A stretch of DNA of 64,000 nucleotides. Origin: Petrosia ficiformis (lineage: Eukaryota; Porifera; Demospongiae; Haplosclerida; Petrosiidae). The position numbers and the translations under genes are program-made. The stretch covers positions 4,786,201-4,850,200 of the forward strand of contig OX345638.1 in the NCBI GenBank assembly GCA_947044365.1. Direction: 5' to 3'. The notes under the pieces are model-generated. The model searched no databases. It saw only the letters and a list, made by a program, of their open reading frames with translations, and was not told the DNA's origin. Below are positions 11,132 through 23,960 of the stretch, piece by piece (positions within the stretch are counted from its first letter, which is position 1; the number at the start of each line of letters is the position of its first letter).

Positions 11132-11964
11132 GTGAGTTTGAAATACGCTTATATAACTACTGTTTTATTAAAAATAAAATTCCGTAGTTACATTCAACTG
11201 TTCCATTAGCAATTTATCCAAACTTTAACTCATTCACTATTCAAAAATGTCCACCGAATACTATTTTGTGGTGTGAAGTTTAAGTGAAAAAACATGAAAT
11301 GAAAGATAGTAGCTATACATTATTTATGTTGTTCAAATGTTCCTGTGCAATTAATGCCAGGAGAGTTAATATTTCAAAAGATGTTTTGTCTTTAAACCTA
11401 TTCAAAGATGTTATGTCAGTGCCCTATTTGAGCACACCAATCCTTCTTTGTGCTGTATAATGTAGTCTTTCAATTAAATATTGCCATGGCAACTAATCAC
11501 TTCACCAAAATTGTAGCGTGTTAAAACGTTGTATGATTTTATTTAAAATTAATATTATAAGATGCCTCTTGTGATATACTATTAGTAATATAACACTATA
11601 TACTGTTATATTATATGTTTGTTGTTCTCATGGAGTTTGTTGTGGTTAGTATCATGTTTTGAGCCTTTTTGATTTGGTTTAATTACACTGTTGCTACTGA
11701 GTTAACACTGTATACTATAATATATGACCACGCAAACACATACACTTTTATACTAATATTATACATAATAAATATAACCACACAGTATTGTATATCCTAT
11801 ATATAATAATATTCATGAATGGCACTTATAATTATAGTAGTCTCTATGAATATATTTAATGCCTGGGGGATGGATCAAGTTACATTTGTGAAGTGCATGC
11901 ATCATCTTTTATATTGATATTAGACATATACAATCATATACTAGTTCAATGTATAATTACTAAT

Positions 11965-12190
11965 GTTGTTTTAGTTGTCTATATCTATAACTAAACCCCT
12001 TTTAGTAAGGCATTGTGACTTTAAGTTAACTAAACTATAACTAAATTACAAGTGTATTGTAATAACTATAACTAACTAAAATGAAAAATGGGCACTTTTA
12101 GTTAGTTAACTATAACTACATGTAAAACCCATTTAGTAAGCCTGTACTGCAACTAAATTTTGATAAACTAGTCATACTATAACTAAAAGT
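11965..12190. repeat. TAACTAAA-rich intronic repeat, copy 1
   Basis: TATAACTAAACCCCTTTT, AGTTAACTAAACTATAACTA, and GGGCACTTTTAGTTAGTTAA mark a family with further copies near 13735-13990 and 20555-20720 in the same intron. Its halves are partly inverted relative to each other (TAACTAA versus TTAGTTA), as in a small TIR element. Confidence 0.55.
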
Positions 12191-12999
12191 GGTCATTATT
12201 GCCAAACATCACTACTAACTACATAATGTTTTATTTTGTGCTGTATTGTACTGTTATGTTCTCCTTGAGACAGAATTTCCGTAAGTCTGTTTTATTAAGA
12301 CTTGAATGACTTCTTTAATATAAGAGGTATATACATGTGTTGTGGATTTATAGAATGTTATCATAATTAAGAAGCCATTTTATGTACATACATGTATAGG
12401 ATTATTACTGGCAGACACAGTAATTAATTAAATGTCTTTCATGGAGTTCCTGTACTTGGAGCCAATATGATTACATTTATTACAGACAAATTTATATGTA
12501 TTACTGATATTTCAATAATACATTATAATGATAATTAAATGTAGCTTGCTTATACCTAAGCAGAATAATCAGATAATATAAAAGTGACTTAATGTGATGT
12601 AATATATTATAAGTACATGTACCATTAGCATTTTTATTAATTGATTACATTTCAGTAGTTTTCTAACAGATCAAAGCCTCAAGCAAGTAGTTTGAAATAT
12701 ATTAGAGATGAATTCCAATGCAATGCAAATCGCCTGAGTTATTAAATACGATTATTGAATTACACCTCTCAAAATGCCAAATCATTCTATTCACTCAATT
12801 ATAACTTAAGCATCACCATATCAACTGTATATCCAATATTAAAAGTCATTCATGTTAACCATGAACAAAAACAAATGTTCATAACTTTACCTTCTCCATT
12901 TTCATATAATCATCCTTCCAGTTCATTTTTGTGCATATCAAATTTAAACATTTCTTCATTATTGAGTTACATGTAAGTATTAGCCTTATGTCATTACAT

Positions 13000-13110
13000 G
13001 TACATGTACATGTAGTAGGCTGCCCACACTGGTCAGCACTGGTCGGGAACAACCACCTCTCAGATGAATTAACCACCTCTTACATAAATTAACCACCTCT
13101 CAGATAATAC
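13000..13110. repeat. Short tandem repeat (AACCACCTCT)
   Basis: Three units of about 28 bases built on AACCACCTCTCAGATGAATT, flanked on both sides by ACATGT-rich stretches. No coding significance seen. Confidence 0.65.
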
Positions 13111-13235
13111 ATGTACATACATGTATATAGGCAGAATTAAGTATAATCTGGATAAATAGCACTAAATGCAATGTAGAATTCATCCACCACTCTAAATATC
13201 CTGGGCAGAATACTGTGTATGTACATGTATATATA

Positions 13236-13251
13236 TGTATAATTATATATG

Positions 13252-13335
<84 letters not shown>

Positions 13336-13345
13336 TATACATGTA
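13236..13345. repeat. (TA)n microsatellite
   Basis: A nearly pure AT dinucleotide run from about 13254 to 13331, flanked by ACATGT words. Ile/Tyr-only frames on either strand are artefacts of it. Confidence 0.95.
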
Positions 13346-13734
13346 CATGTATATACATGTACATGTAACTTCATGTAAAGTCATCATGGTTGTGAACAGG
13401 CTTTAGTAATGTTATCATTGCTATTGTTGAAGTTTGTAAAATGGTGATTTTAAGGGTCACAAGTACATACACACATTGTATCAGTGTACATGTAATTTAT
13501 AATAATTGGTAACTGTGTTTATGTACACACTATTATTATAACAGTTATTTATTAAATTAGCGATGGCTTATGATATACAAATAAGGTTGTTAATCTAAAT
13601 TGAAACTTGCTGTGGTTACATGGGTTAATGAATATTGCAGGTGTATAGTTCCTATTAGTGGGTGGATATAATCATGTATGTAGGAGTATGTATTTGTAAC
13701 TCTATATTTCCTATGAGGACATAATGATTATTAA

Positions 13735-13990
13735 CTAGTGTGAGTTTAGTTAACTATACTTACATTTAGGACCCCTTTTATTAATAAGGCGTTAGGACTT
13801 TCAGCTTGTTAACTAACTTAGTCTAACTATATGCAGCAATAATTGTAACTAACTGAAAATTTGGCCAACAAATGGGCACTTTTAGTTAGCTAACTAAAGC
13901 CGAGCCTTTGGAATGGAATCAATTATAACTAAAATGATAGACATAATATATAACTCAAAGTAGTCCTTATTATCTTACTAAAACAACACT
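13735..13990. repeat. TAACTAAA-rich intronic repeat, copy 2
   Basis: Shares AGTTTAGTTAACTATACTTA, GGACCCCTTTTA, TTGGCCAACAAATGGGCACT and TTTTAGTTAGCTAACTAAAG with the copies at 11965 and 20555. Confidence 0.55.
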
Positions 13991-14519
13991 AATTTTAACA
14001 ATACTGGATTATTCCAGTCTTTGCTAAATGTGATCCTCTTGTACTGTAAACTTTCCCTGTATCCAGTTAAGAATATTTTTCTGAGGACAAGGTGAACATG
14101 AGTGAGTAACCTTTACAAATGGGGTTTTCCTAAATTGTATGACAGTATCACTAACTCTTCCTATATAGTTAATTAACTTATATAATTATAATCAATATTC
14201 AGATTTACAAGTGACCTTTTCTTGGAAAATGATTAGAATATTTTGTTATCCTGGTAGCCATCACTTCCTGTACAAAATGGTTGGAACAGCAAATAATTAA
14301 CTCTCTTACGTCCACTATAGCCTTAATTGATTGACGTCCGCAATCTCTTCAACATTTTAATAATTACGTAACTAAAAAATATACATGCACCTGATGTCAG
14401 ATAATAAATTTGTCATCACAGTTTTATTCTTGCTCTATTTAATACATGTATTACTATCTATTTTCAATCCATTCCTTCGTTATCAAGATAGACTGATAGA
14501 GTGAACAATATGTAATGTC

Positions 14520-15230
14520 ATGATACATGTACACTGTATCATTATGAACATTTACATGTATATACATGTACTTAATGTTATGTACATACATTGTATATCA
14601 TTACATGTACATGTACAATGTACATGTAGTATTATACTAAACCGTACGTAATGTCAAGCTACATGTACATGTATCATTATGAACATTTACTTACTACATG
14701 TACCATGTACATGTAGTAAGTGCCTTCATGTCTGTTCCTTAGTGCTCATGTGTGGGAGATCCTTTTTCTTAATGCTTCATTACATTGAAATGAGTAAACT
14801 TGTTATTTCTACCACAACCTATAACAACCAAATCTGCATACATGTACACATACACATACATGTACATGCAGACGTACATGTACACGCACACATACATGTA
14901 TGTGTACACATACATGTATATGCACACATACATGTATGTATACATAGCAACATACATATACAATGTACATGTATAATTATACATGTACATTGCAGCATAC
15001 ATACATGTATAATATACACAGACATACATAATTATATGTACATGTATACATTCATAAATTAGATACATCCTTAAATATAGACGCTTATATGCTTATGTAT
15101 ACAATGTGCATGTACATAATTATAATAAAATTCATATGCTTTTTGGCTGATAATGCACTAACACATACATGTACTGTGATGTACATGTACATGTACTTAC
15201 TTGTATACATTATGCATAATTATATTTTAA
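14520..15230. repeat. ACATGT/ACATAC-rich region
   Basis: Dense palindromic TACATGTACATGTA words interspersed with CACATACATG and ATACATATAC. Because the hexamer is self-complementary, Tyr/Met/Cys/His/Val frames open on both strands. They have no other protein-like composition and are not genes. Confidence 0.85.
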
Positions 15231-15519
15231 TTATTATTATTGGCAGAGATACATACATACATATATCCCTGAACACATTAAAATACCCAACTCATCAATA
15301 TAAAGTGGAGTCATGTAAACCTAATTAACATTTTATGGTATCTTAATACATGTTGACTCCATTTGGTGAGGAGGTGTGTATAGTCCCCATAACATTCTGT
15401 CTCCCTCCACATGTCTAATGATCATGGTTACTATGGTAATATGACATAAACAACAGAACTCCCACTCATCAATGTAATTATATACTAAAATGCACATGTA
15501 CACATGTATATATACTGCA

Positions 15520-16200
15520 TGACTACAAGTACAGTAAATATACATGTATATAGTCAATATACAGGAGATAAACATGTACAATGTACATGTACTGTACATG
15601 TACTGCAATGTACAGTACATGACTATATGTACATGTACATATACATGTACATGTACATGTATATGGAGCAAGTACAGTAAGTATACATGTAGTCAATATA
15701 CAGGAGATAAACATGTACAATGTACTGTACATGTACTGCAATGTACAGTACATGACTATATGTACATATACATGTACATGTACATGTATATGGAGCAAGT
15801 ACAGTAAGTATACATGTAGTCAATATACAGGAGATAAACATGTACAATGTACTGTACATGTACTGCAATGTACAGTACATGACTATATGTACATATACAT
15901 GTACATGTACATGTATATGGAGCAAGTACAGTAGGTATACATGTAGTCAATAAACATTACAATGTACTGTACATGTACTGCAATGTACAGTACATGACTA
16001 TATGTACATATACATGTACATGTACATGTATATGGAGCAAGTACAGTAGATATACATGTAGTCCATATACAGGAGATAAACATGTACAATGTACTGTACA
16101 TGTACTGCAATGTACAGTACATGACTATATGTACATATACATGTACATGTACATGTATATGGAGCAAGTACAGTAAGTATTCATGTAGTCAATATATAAC
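15520..16200. repeat. ~127-bp tandem repeat, five to six copies
   Basis: The landmark GGAGCAAGTACAGTA occurs near 15665, 15792, 15919, 16034 and 16161, giving periods of 127, 127, 115 and 127. Each unit contains GTAGTCAATATACAGGAGAT, ACATGTACAATGTACTGTAC and GACTATATGTACATATACAT. The units are almost identical, implying recent expansion or homogenisation. The 115-base unit has lost 12 bases around TATACAGGAGAT. Confidence 0.95.
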
Positions 16201-16506
16201 ATATAAATATGTATACATATAAAGCTATAGCCCTGTATTATAATAATACAAAGTCAGTCTTTCATATAAATATGACTTCATGTTACAATGTAACTGAGAA
16301 ACCTTAATTATATTCATTTATGAGTGCTATTTGTATCCATGACGACAAGTGTATTTGTTACCATGGGAACTTCATGTGTTTGTTAAAAATTTTTCTCAGA
16401 GTCATGGACTGTCCCTAATCACACTGTATATATACTGTGCTAGTTTAATATGGATATTTGATTATATTAGTTGTTCTGTCACCAACAACAAATAACAATA
16501 CATAAT

Positions 16507-16508
<2 letters not shown>

Positions 16509-16554
<46 letters not shown>

Positions 16555-16555
16555 G
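16509..16555. repeat. (TA)n(TG)n microsatellite
   Basis: A TATATATA run followed directly by about 13 TG dinucleotides. Confidence 0.9.
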
Positions 16556-16714
16556 TATGTTGTTTCAACTGATGATTGTGTGTATAAAAGACATCTTAAA
16601 TAACTGATTATTGAACCTACGGTGTATGTGTTGCTTTTTTTTTTGGTGAGTTTTTGAAAGCAAGGAAAGATGGTCTGATTAACCAAACATTTGTCTATGT
16701 GTATCTAAGTCTGT

Positions 16715-17010
16715 GTGCATAGCTGTGTTAGTCAGGGATTGTACATGTATGTGTCTGTTAGTCAGTGATTATATGTGTCTGTTAGTCAGTGATTGTGTGT
16801 GTCTGTTAGTCAGTGATTGTATGAGTCTGTTAGTCAGTGATTGTATGTGTCTGTTAGGCAGTGCTTGTACATGTACATGTATGTGTCTGTTTGTCAGTGG
16901 CTGTGTATGCCTGTTAGTCATTAATTTTCTGTTAGTTGGTGTATTTGTCTGTTGAGCTGTTAGTCGGTTTATGTATATCTGTTTATTAGTCGGTCTGTAC
17001 CTGTCTGTCT
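16715..17010. repeat. ~24-bp minisatellite (GTGTCTGTTAGTCAGTGATT)
   Basis: About ten degenerate units of GTGTCTGTTAGTCAGTGATT plus GTAT run head to tail, losing regularity after 16900. Continuous frames on both strands merely follow the 24-base period. Confidence 0.85.
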
Positions 17011-17054
17011 GTCTGTTAGCCAGCATTTGTTGTATTGTGTGAGTATGTGATGTG

Positions 17055-17165
17055 TGTATACACATGTACATAAGTATTTACATGTACATAAGTATTTACA
17101 TGTGCATAAGTATTTACAATGTACATGTACATAAGTATTTACATGTACATAAGTATTTACATGAG
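17055..17165. repeat. ACATGTACATAAGTATTT tandem repeat
   Basis: Five to six copies of an 18-base unit TACATGTACATAAGTATT, one with an extra CAATGTACATG. Confidence 0.85.
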
Positions 17166-17278
17166 TGTTTGTTTGTTGTTTTTTTCATTTATGGCCTGTT
17201 TATATAACGAATTAAGTGAATTGTATTATACAATAACAATGTAGTTTTGACCGTTAATAAGAGAAAATTGTTGTTGTT

Positions 17279-17580
17279 TAGAATTGGAGATGTATCTATT
17301 AACCTTTCTTACATCAGTATTCTAACTGAAATTGATATTGTAATTGAAGATGTATCTATTAACCTTTCTTACATCAGTGTTCTAACTGAAATTGATATTG
17401 TAATTGAAGATGTATCTATTAACCTTTCTTACATCAGTGTTCTAACTGAAATTGATATTGTAATTGAAGATGTATCTATTAACCTTTCTTACATCAATGT
17501 TCTAACTGAAATTGATATTGTAATTGAAGATGTATCTATTAACCTTTCTTACATCAGTAGTCTAACTGAAATTTGTGATT
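17279..17580. repeat. 60-bp tandem repeat, five copies, open frame throughout
   Basis: Five consecutive 60-base units (GATGTATCTATTAACCTTTC, then TTACATCAGTGTTCTAACTG, then AAATTGATATTGTAATTGAA) differ at only a few positions. The period is a multiple of three, so a 112-residue frame (17247-17585, +) reads a 20-residue repeat. It lies inside the YAP intron with no similarity I recognise. I treat it as a minisatellite, not a gene. Confidence 0.92.
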
Positions 17581-17807
17581 TATAGTAAGAATATGTACAG
17601 CTACTCTACCTTAGTAAGTTGTATAATTATAGTAATTATAATTATTAATCATTTCATTTTTAGGGCATAATTTTCTAAATAATTATCACTTATTATTAAC
17701 AACTCAGAGAGTTTACATTATAGGGTTAAAATAACCACCTCATTTTACAATGATGTACAGCATCTCTACTGCTACTTGACTAAGACGAGTTACTAACCTT
17801 GAGCTGA

Positions 17808-18190
17808 TAAACATGTACATGTATGCACATGTACATGTACATGTACATGTATTGTGTATAGTATGTCCATGTACATGTACATTTATTTATATTTATTTAA
17901 ATGTGCTTCACATGTACATGTACATGTACATGTAAGTATTGTACTTCTACATGTATTGTCACATATTTTTATACATCTACATGTATATGTACATACAATG
18001 TATATTGTATATCTACATGTATATGTACAATTGTACATATATTGTATATGTACATGTATATATACATATATTGTATATGTACATGTACAGGTACATATAT
18101 TGTACATGTATAATGTAGATGTACATGATACATTAACATGTAGATGTACATATATCATATATTATCTGTATATATTTACAAGTATATCAT
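17808..18190. repeat. ACATGT/TATATG-rich region
   Basis: A long run of TACATGTACATG, TACATGTATATG and TATATTGTATATG words, palindromic on a six-base scale. No gene content. Confidence 0.85.
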
Positions 18191-18589
18191 TCATATTTAT
18201 CATAAAGCAGAAAATATAATTTCAATAGTGAATTTATTTTTACTACTAAGTACATGTGTATAAGTTGTGACCTCTTTGCTTTGTGGGGTTTCAATAGATA
18301 TATTTAATGTGCATGCCTATGTCTACCTCATATACATGTACAGTTTATTTAGTGATATATTTACCTTTTGAGTGGACTCCTAAATCTATGTTGTTTACTT
18401 TCATATTGTTATTTGAAACAGTATAAATTTACAAGCCACATCAAATGTATCCTCTAGTTAGTGGTTAACATTTTATTGTCTTCAAAGAGTCCTCTAATTG
18501 GGCTTAAGTGTTGTGTTCTAATATTGTATTGTACACATTAGCAAGCTTTGAACTTGCTTGTGTATCTATATGGTATCATAATTATACTA

Positions 18590-19001
18590 TATGTGACTGT
18601 CTACGCGAAAACCAGGCTTTAGTGACAAAATTTTAAAAATGATTTTTTTGTCTTACCTGAATAGAGCATTAAATTAGCTCTAGAATGATAAATTATACAT
18701 CCCAATCATGTAAAAGATAAAGCTACTGCAGCAATTAAACCATGGTAGTCACAAATACGCAATTAAATTAATTTTTTAACCATTAAAATTAATGATTAGC
18801 AATTTATTTAGCAGTGGCTAGCAAAGCACAGAAAGGTCTCTAAGACTTGCTAAAGGTATCAGAAGACTGGTAAAACATTTGAGAAGCTTTTTCTGTAATA
18901 AAATAGTGATCACCCTAATAATTCAGAACTGTCTACTTTCGATCATATCTCCAAATTATATTTTGTCACCAAAGCCAAGTTTTCGTTTAGACGGTCACAT
19001 A
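18590..19001. mobile_element. MITE with ~44-bp terminal inverted repeats
   Basis: Left end TATGTGACTGTCTACGCGAA, AACCAGGCTTTAGTGACAAA. Right end read on the minus strand TATGTGACCGTCTAAACGAA, AACTTGGCTTTGGTGACAAA. The arms match over about 44 bases with a handful of differences. The 320-base interior has no transposase. Confidence 0.8.
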
Positions 19002-19264
19002 TGCAGTTTGAATAGAATTGAAGCTCTAAACTTGTTACTCAACGAGGAAATTACAATGCTATGACTAACTCGATTCTACTGAACGTGAAATAGACTATGA
19101 AAAATGAAATAGAGGACCTCTATTTTAATTGTTAACCCTGCTGAAATGAGGACACCCCTGTATTAAAGACACATAAATGTCCCGAATTGTATTTTATAGT
19201 TCATGAGGACTCACCTCTAATCATGATGGTAATATTTATCACAAGGAATAGCATTGTAATCCTT

Positions 19265-19520
19265 AGGGTACATAAGTAATCAAAACATTTCATACATGTA
19301 CATAATTATACATGTAAATGAAATGCAAATGTACATGTACATGTAAAATATAAACATGACTTATCAATGTATATGTACATGTGCATGTATGTACATGTAT
19401 ATCAGTATTTACTTGTATACATGTATGTACATTTACATGTCTCATTAATGTACATATACATGTTTAATATAATTATGTGTACATAATTATATGATATGTA
19501 TTTACATGTACATGTACATG
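19265..19520. repeat. ACATGT-rich region
   Basis: Repeated TACATGTACATG and ATGTACATAATTA words. It ends at about 19520, where GCAGTGTTTCCCGTGGG, a motif often seen at transposon ends, begins. Confidence 0.7.
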
Positions 19521-19644
19521 TATGCAGTGTTTCCCGTGGGATAAGTATTAAGTGTAGATTTGATCAATGGTAGGAGAGAGCAATGATACCACTCTTTGGG
19601 CAACCACTATGTGAATATATGTACATGTATATATATATGTGTGT

Positions 19645-19837
19645 GTGTGTGCTAACAGGTCCTATATATGAAATATAGGACCTGCGTATATGTGGTATAC
19701 ATGTATAGGACCTATTAGCATACTATATACAATATATTGTGTTATGGTGACATCTCCTGCTTAGTGTGCACATGGAAGGTCTATATACATGTACAATATA
19801 TAAACCTCACCACATCAAAGGGATGATGTCACCATCG

Positions 19838-19845
<8 letters not shown>
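19645..19845. repeat. Dispersed palindromic repeat (GGTCCTATA / GGTGACATC), copy 1
   Basis: Contains AACAGGTCCTATA...TATAGGACCTG, TAGGACCTATTAGCATACTA and GGTGACATCTCCTGC, with the inverse GATGATGTCACCATCGT near 19825. The same words occur around 44880-45135, so this is a dispersed family with internal inverted symmetry. Confidence 0.6.
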
Positions 19846-19897
<52 letters not shown>

Positions 19898-19905
19898 ATA
19901 TATAT
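19837..19905. repeat. (TA)n microsatellite
   Basis: A continuous AT run followed by CATGTATATATATATG. Confidence 0.95.
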
Positions 19906-20554
19906 GCATCATACCACATGTACATGTACATGTGTACATGTATATCATATTGAAGTATATTTATTATTTTACATAATGATTTGTGACTTTGTTCTATTGT
20001 TTGTTGTTTAGAACCTCTGTGTTTATATGAGTGTACGTAACACAATATCACCATCAATTGACAAATTATCAAATTGATTTTCACTTTTATTGCATGCTTC
20101 ATGTGAAAGGAGTAGTGCGGTCTATCAGAGGGAGTCAGTTTATGAAGAAATTCATTTGTAATTAATTTGTACTATAGTATTTATAGTAGATGATAAATGT
20201 ATTCATTTACAATGTTTCACCCAAAAAGTGGTACCATGGTGCTCTCCCACCTTTAATGTGTGTAATTCATTTGATACACAGAGAGTAGTGCGTGACTAAT
20301 TTTCGTACTAATAAAAGCTATTAGCATAAAGTATGTGTAATGGATATGAGGGAAGTAACTTCATGTAAGGATAGTATTTTGGCAGTATAGTACTTATACA
20401 AACCGCAGAATACAATAATTTAATGCTTGAGTGAGAGCAAATACATCCTTTTATAATCCTAACAATACCACGCACTCATATGAGATTATACATTATTTCG
20501 TGACTTCTTACGTGAACAACTAATAATAAAGTCACATACATGTACATGTACATG

Positions 20555-20720
20555 TACATTAGTGTTGTTTTAGTTAACTACAACTGTAAATAAACCCCCT
20601 TTCACTTAACTAAATGACGGGTCTACTGTAATACATGTACATGTACATGTAGCTATAATTGTAACTAAAATGAAAATTGGCCAACAATGGGAACTTTCCT
20701 AAAACTAAATCTCTTTTAAT
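20555..20720. repeat. TAACTAAA-rich intronic repeat, copy 3
   Basis: GTTGTTTTAGTTAACTACAA, AATAAACCCCCTTT, ATTGGCCAACAATGGGAACT. Same family as 11965 and 13735, interrupted by an ACATGT run. Confidence 0.5.
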
Positions 20721-21584
20721 AAGCCCATTATTAAGAATTTCAAGAATTTCCTGAGGGAGCACCCCCAGCCTAGGAGCAGTCTGGTTCACATAATCAATTC
20801 TTTCCCTTCCCAAACAAAGAATCCCAGATGAAACCCCGATCACATACACATACATAGACTAAGATACTTTATCAATAGTATAACATACACTGTAGTATAC
20901 ACAATACATGAATATATTTTTATGTACATACATTAAGAGCTGGCCATTTTATTGGACGTTCGGTGTAGAATCGGCGCTGATCTCGATACAATAATAATTA
21001 TTATAATTACAGTTTGAGTCTACGTTTCCCTAAGTGTCATTCACATTCACTATGACCTCAGAAAATCGTGCAAAAGTTTAGTTTGGAATTTCCAGTAGCA
21101 TTTTTAACTGCACTGTTTATCATTCCCATTCTTTTTTGTGCATGTCAAATTTTAATCCAGTACTTCATTATGGAGCTACAATATAGTTATGTATTAACCT
21201 TATATCATTAAACTATACATTATAGTACATAATTATTATGAAGTCAACACATCTTAATTTTGTGGTCATCATGAAACCTTACTTTGCTAATTAGCTAATG
21301 ACAGTAAGCTGTGCAATCTGCATATGTGTTTACCTTTCCTACATGATGTGTGTAACTATATAATGTTGTGTATTGTATTATAGTGGTTGTTATACATGTA
21401 TATATGATGTGATAATTTTATATAAACAATTGTTTTGTTGTGGTTTCAGTGCAAACAGAATCATTAGTTCCTTACTTGTTAATTAGATAATAGCTTTTGA
21501 AATCGCTTCAATGGCTGCTGTGTTATTGCAGAAGTGAACTTGCACCTCATTATGGCATTTACCAGGAAACAAGTTTAATACACT

Positions 21585-21990
21585 ATAATATATATGGTAT
21601 ATTGTATATTGTATATAGTATAGTATATACACTATAATGTATAAATATACTGTATATAGTATAATATATAGTCTATACACTATATTATATATATATAGTA
21701 TAGTACATGTATATACACTATATTATATATATATACATGTAGTATACTGTATACACTATATTGTATAAATATACTGTATATAGTATAGTATATACACTAT
21801 ATTGTATAAATATACTGTATATAGTATAGTATATACACTATATTGTATAAATATACTGTATATAGTATAGTATATAGTCTATACACTATATTATATGTAT
21901 ATAGTATAGTATATACACTATATTGTATAAATATACTATATATAGTATAGTATGTACACTATATTGCATATAATACACTGTACATGTATA
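21585..21990. repeat. ~41-bp AT-rich tandem repeat
   Basis: About nine copies of a unit containing CACTATATTGTATAAATATA followed by CTGTATATAGTATAGTATAT. The central copies have a 41-base period and the flanks vary. The unit is close to self-complementary. Confidence 0.9.
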
Positions 21991-22104
21991 TTGTATAATA
22001 TATACGTAATACTACGCAGTATTAATTTTTATTTGTTTTCTATATACGAAGACAAATCATGAATTTCCTTGTGTAATTATTATGTCACCTATACCAGGAA
22101 ACTA

Positions 22105-22490
22105 TAATTATATCACATGGCATTGAACCAAACACATTTTAGTAACTTGATCTATACTCATATCACATGACATTGAACCTTAGTCACCTGATCTATAATC
22201 ATATCACATGACATGGAGCCAAACACATTTTAGTCTCCTGATCTATACCACGCTTTTCTGGTTGCTTGATGTTAGTCTCATTCTGATTCCCAGACTAGAA
22301 TGACTAATTAAATCCACTAATTCACATGATACTCAAATTTGATTGGTTGATTCCTTTGGTTGCATATGGCATAGGTTTCAAGCAACCTGAAAAATTCGGT
22401 AATTGTATCACATGACATGGAGCCAAACACATTTTAGTCACCTGATCTATAATTACATGTATATCACATGACATGTAACCAAACAGCACA
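22105..22490. repeat. ~48-bp tandem repeat (ATATCACATGACAT), five copies, interrupted by a MITE
   Basis: Units read ATATCACATGACATGGAGCC, AAACACATTTTAGTCACCTG, ATCTATAAT. They start near 22112, 22161, 22200, 22406 and 22452. The gap between the third and fourth units holds the element at 22248-22398. Confidence 0.8.
22248..22398. mobile_element. Small MITE within the 48-bp repeat
   Basis: TTTTCTGGTTGCTTGATGTT at the left is mirrored by TTTCAAGCAACCTGAAAAAT at the right. At about 150 bases it is too short to code. Exact ends and target duplication are not resolved. Confidence 0.55.
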
Positions 22491-22753
22491 TTAACTACAA
22501 TTACCTTACTTGACAGTGTGACAGGACACTAAATCTTATATATCCATAATGAATGTTATTAATGCAGTATATTAAATTATTATATGCTATAATAATACTA
22601 ATTACTATTAGAATGTGCACTATGTTAAATTGTTATACACCATAATAATACTATACTACATAATTATTACTTTCCTGAGAAAAAAATGATGAACTTGGTT
22701 TCCTTAAATGTAACCAGGAAGAGTGATGTACCTTTCTAGGAAAGCCTTATTAC

Positions 22754-23075
22754 ATGTACATAGTATTGATGTATATACATACATGTACAAATGTACACAT
22801 GTACATGTACATGTACATGTACATTAACTACACAGTTTACTTACATGTATCTACTTACATGTATCTACGTACACATACACATATACATATAGTTTGTGTA
22901 CTGTGTACTGTATTCATATACATGTTATTATCAGGAAAGAAAGACACCTGAGGCAATGGAAAAATGAAAAAATGAGAGTTGTACGTGTATCTATGTTCAT
23001 GTATTCTGCTGTGTATATCTATACTTGTACATGTATATGTACATGTTGTGTATTCTATGTACATGTACAAGTATA
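22754..23075. repeat. ACATGT-rich region with a SINE tail fragment
   Basis: TACATGTACATG runs surround 22935-22978, which reads GAAAGAAAGACACCTGAGGC then AATGGAAAAATGAAAAAATG. That block matches 25217-25256, the 3' part of the SINE at 25195-25345, so it is a 5'-truncated copy without the tRNA-like head. Confidence 0.6.
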
Positions 23076-23234
23076 ATATGTGTACAAGAGACAAATTATG
23101 AACTTAGTTTCTGTATAGATTTAATATCCAGGAAGAGTGATATATCTTTCTTAGAAAGCTCTTGTAAATAGTTTTAAATTTCACCACATGCATAATTATA
23201 TGTATATGCATATATACACATGTACATGTGTACT

Positions 23235-23960
23235 TGTACATGACCACTCACTTTAATTATAAAATATACTTGCATATACATGTATCTAGTATCTATGTAC
23301 AGGTACATCTCTATGTCTATTACATGTATCTAGTATCTATGTACAGGTACATCTCTATGTCTATTACATACATGTACATTGTACATATACATGTGCATGA
23401 CTGTGCACTTTAATTATAAATTATATGTTCATGTACATGTATCTCGTACATGTACATGACCACACACTTTAATTATAAAGTATACGTGCATGTTCTGTAC
23501 ATGTGTCTAATACATGTACATGTACATCTAAGTCAATTAATACATTGTAAATGTACATGTACATGACCACACACTTTAATTATAAAGTATACGTGCATGT
23601 TCTGTACATGTATCTAATACATGTATCTACATACATGTACATGTACATCTAAGTCCATTAATACATTGTAAATGTACATGTACATTGTGTACATGACCAC
23701 ACACTTTAATTATGAAGTATACGTGCATGTTCTGTACATGTGTCTAATACATGTATCTACATACATGTACATTGTGTACATGACCACACACTTTAATTAC
23801 AAATTATACATGCATGTTTCACATACATGTACATGTAGATATATCTAGTATGTACATGTACATATAGCTGTATATGTATATACATGTACATGTATGTACA
23901 TGTACATACATGTAGATATCATGTATGTCATTTTTATGTGTACATGTACATTGTATATAT
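23235..23960. repeat. ~115-bp tandem repeat (CACACTTTAATTATAAA)
   Basis: The landmark ACATGACCACACACTTTAAT or a close variant occurs near 23238, 23395, 23452, 23558, 23690 and 23778, followed by GTATACGTGCATGTTCTGTA and ACATGT runs. Inside, 23279-23372 also holds a 47-base direct duplication (TATCTAGTATCTATGTACAG). Confidence 0.8.

Noticed and set aside
13100..13406. Frames of alternating Tyr/Ile on both strands
   Set aside because: They are direct translations of the (TA)n microsatellite.
14679..16176. Numerous 60-130-codon frames rich in Cys, Met, Tyr, His and Val
   Set aside because: They arise from the palindromic ACATGT arrays, occur on both strands at once, and lie inside the YAP intron.
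17279..17580. CRISPR-like array of regular repeats
   Set aside because: The units are contiguous 60-bp repeats without unique spacers, in a eukaryotic intron.
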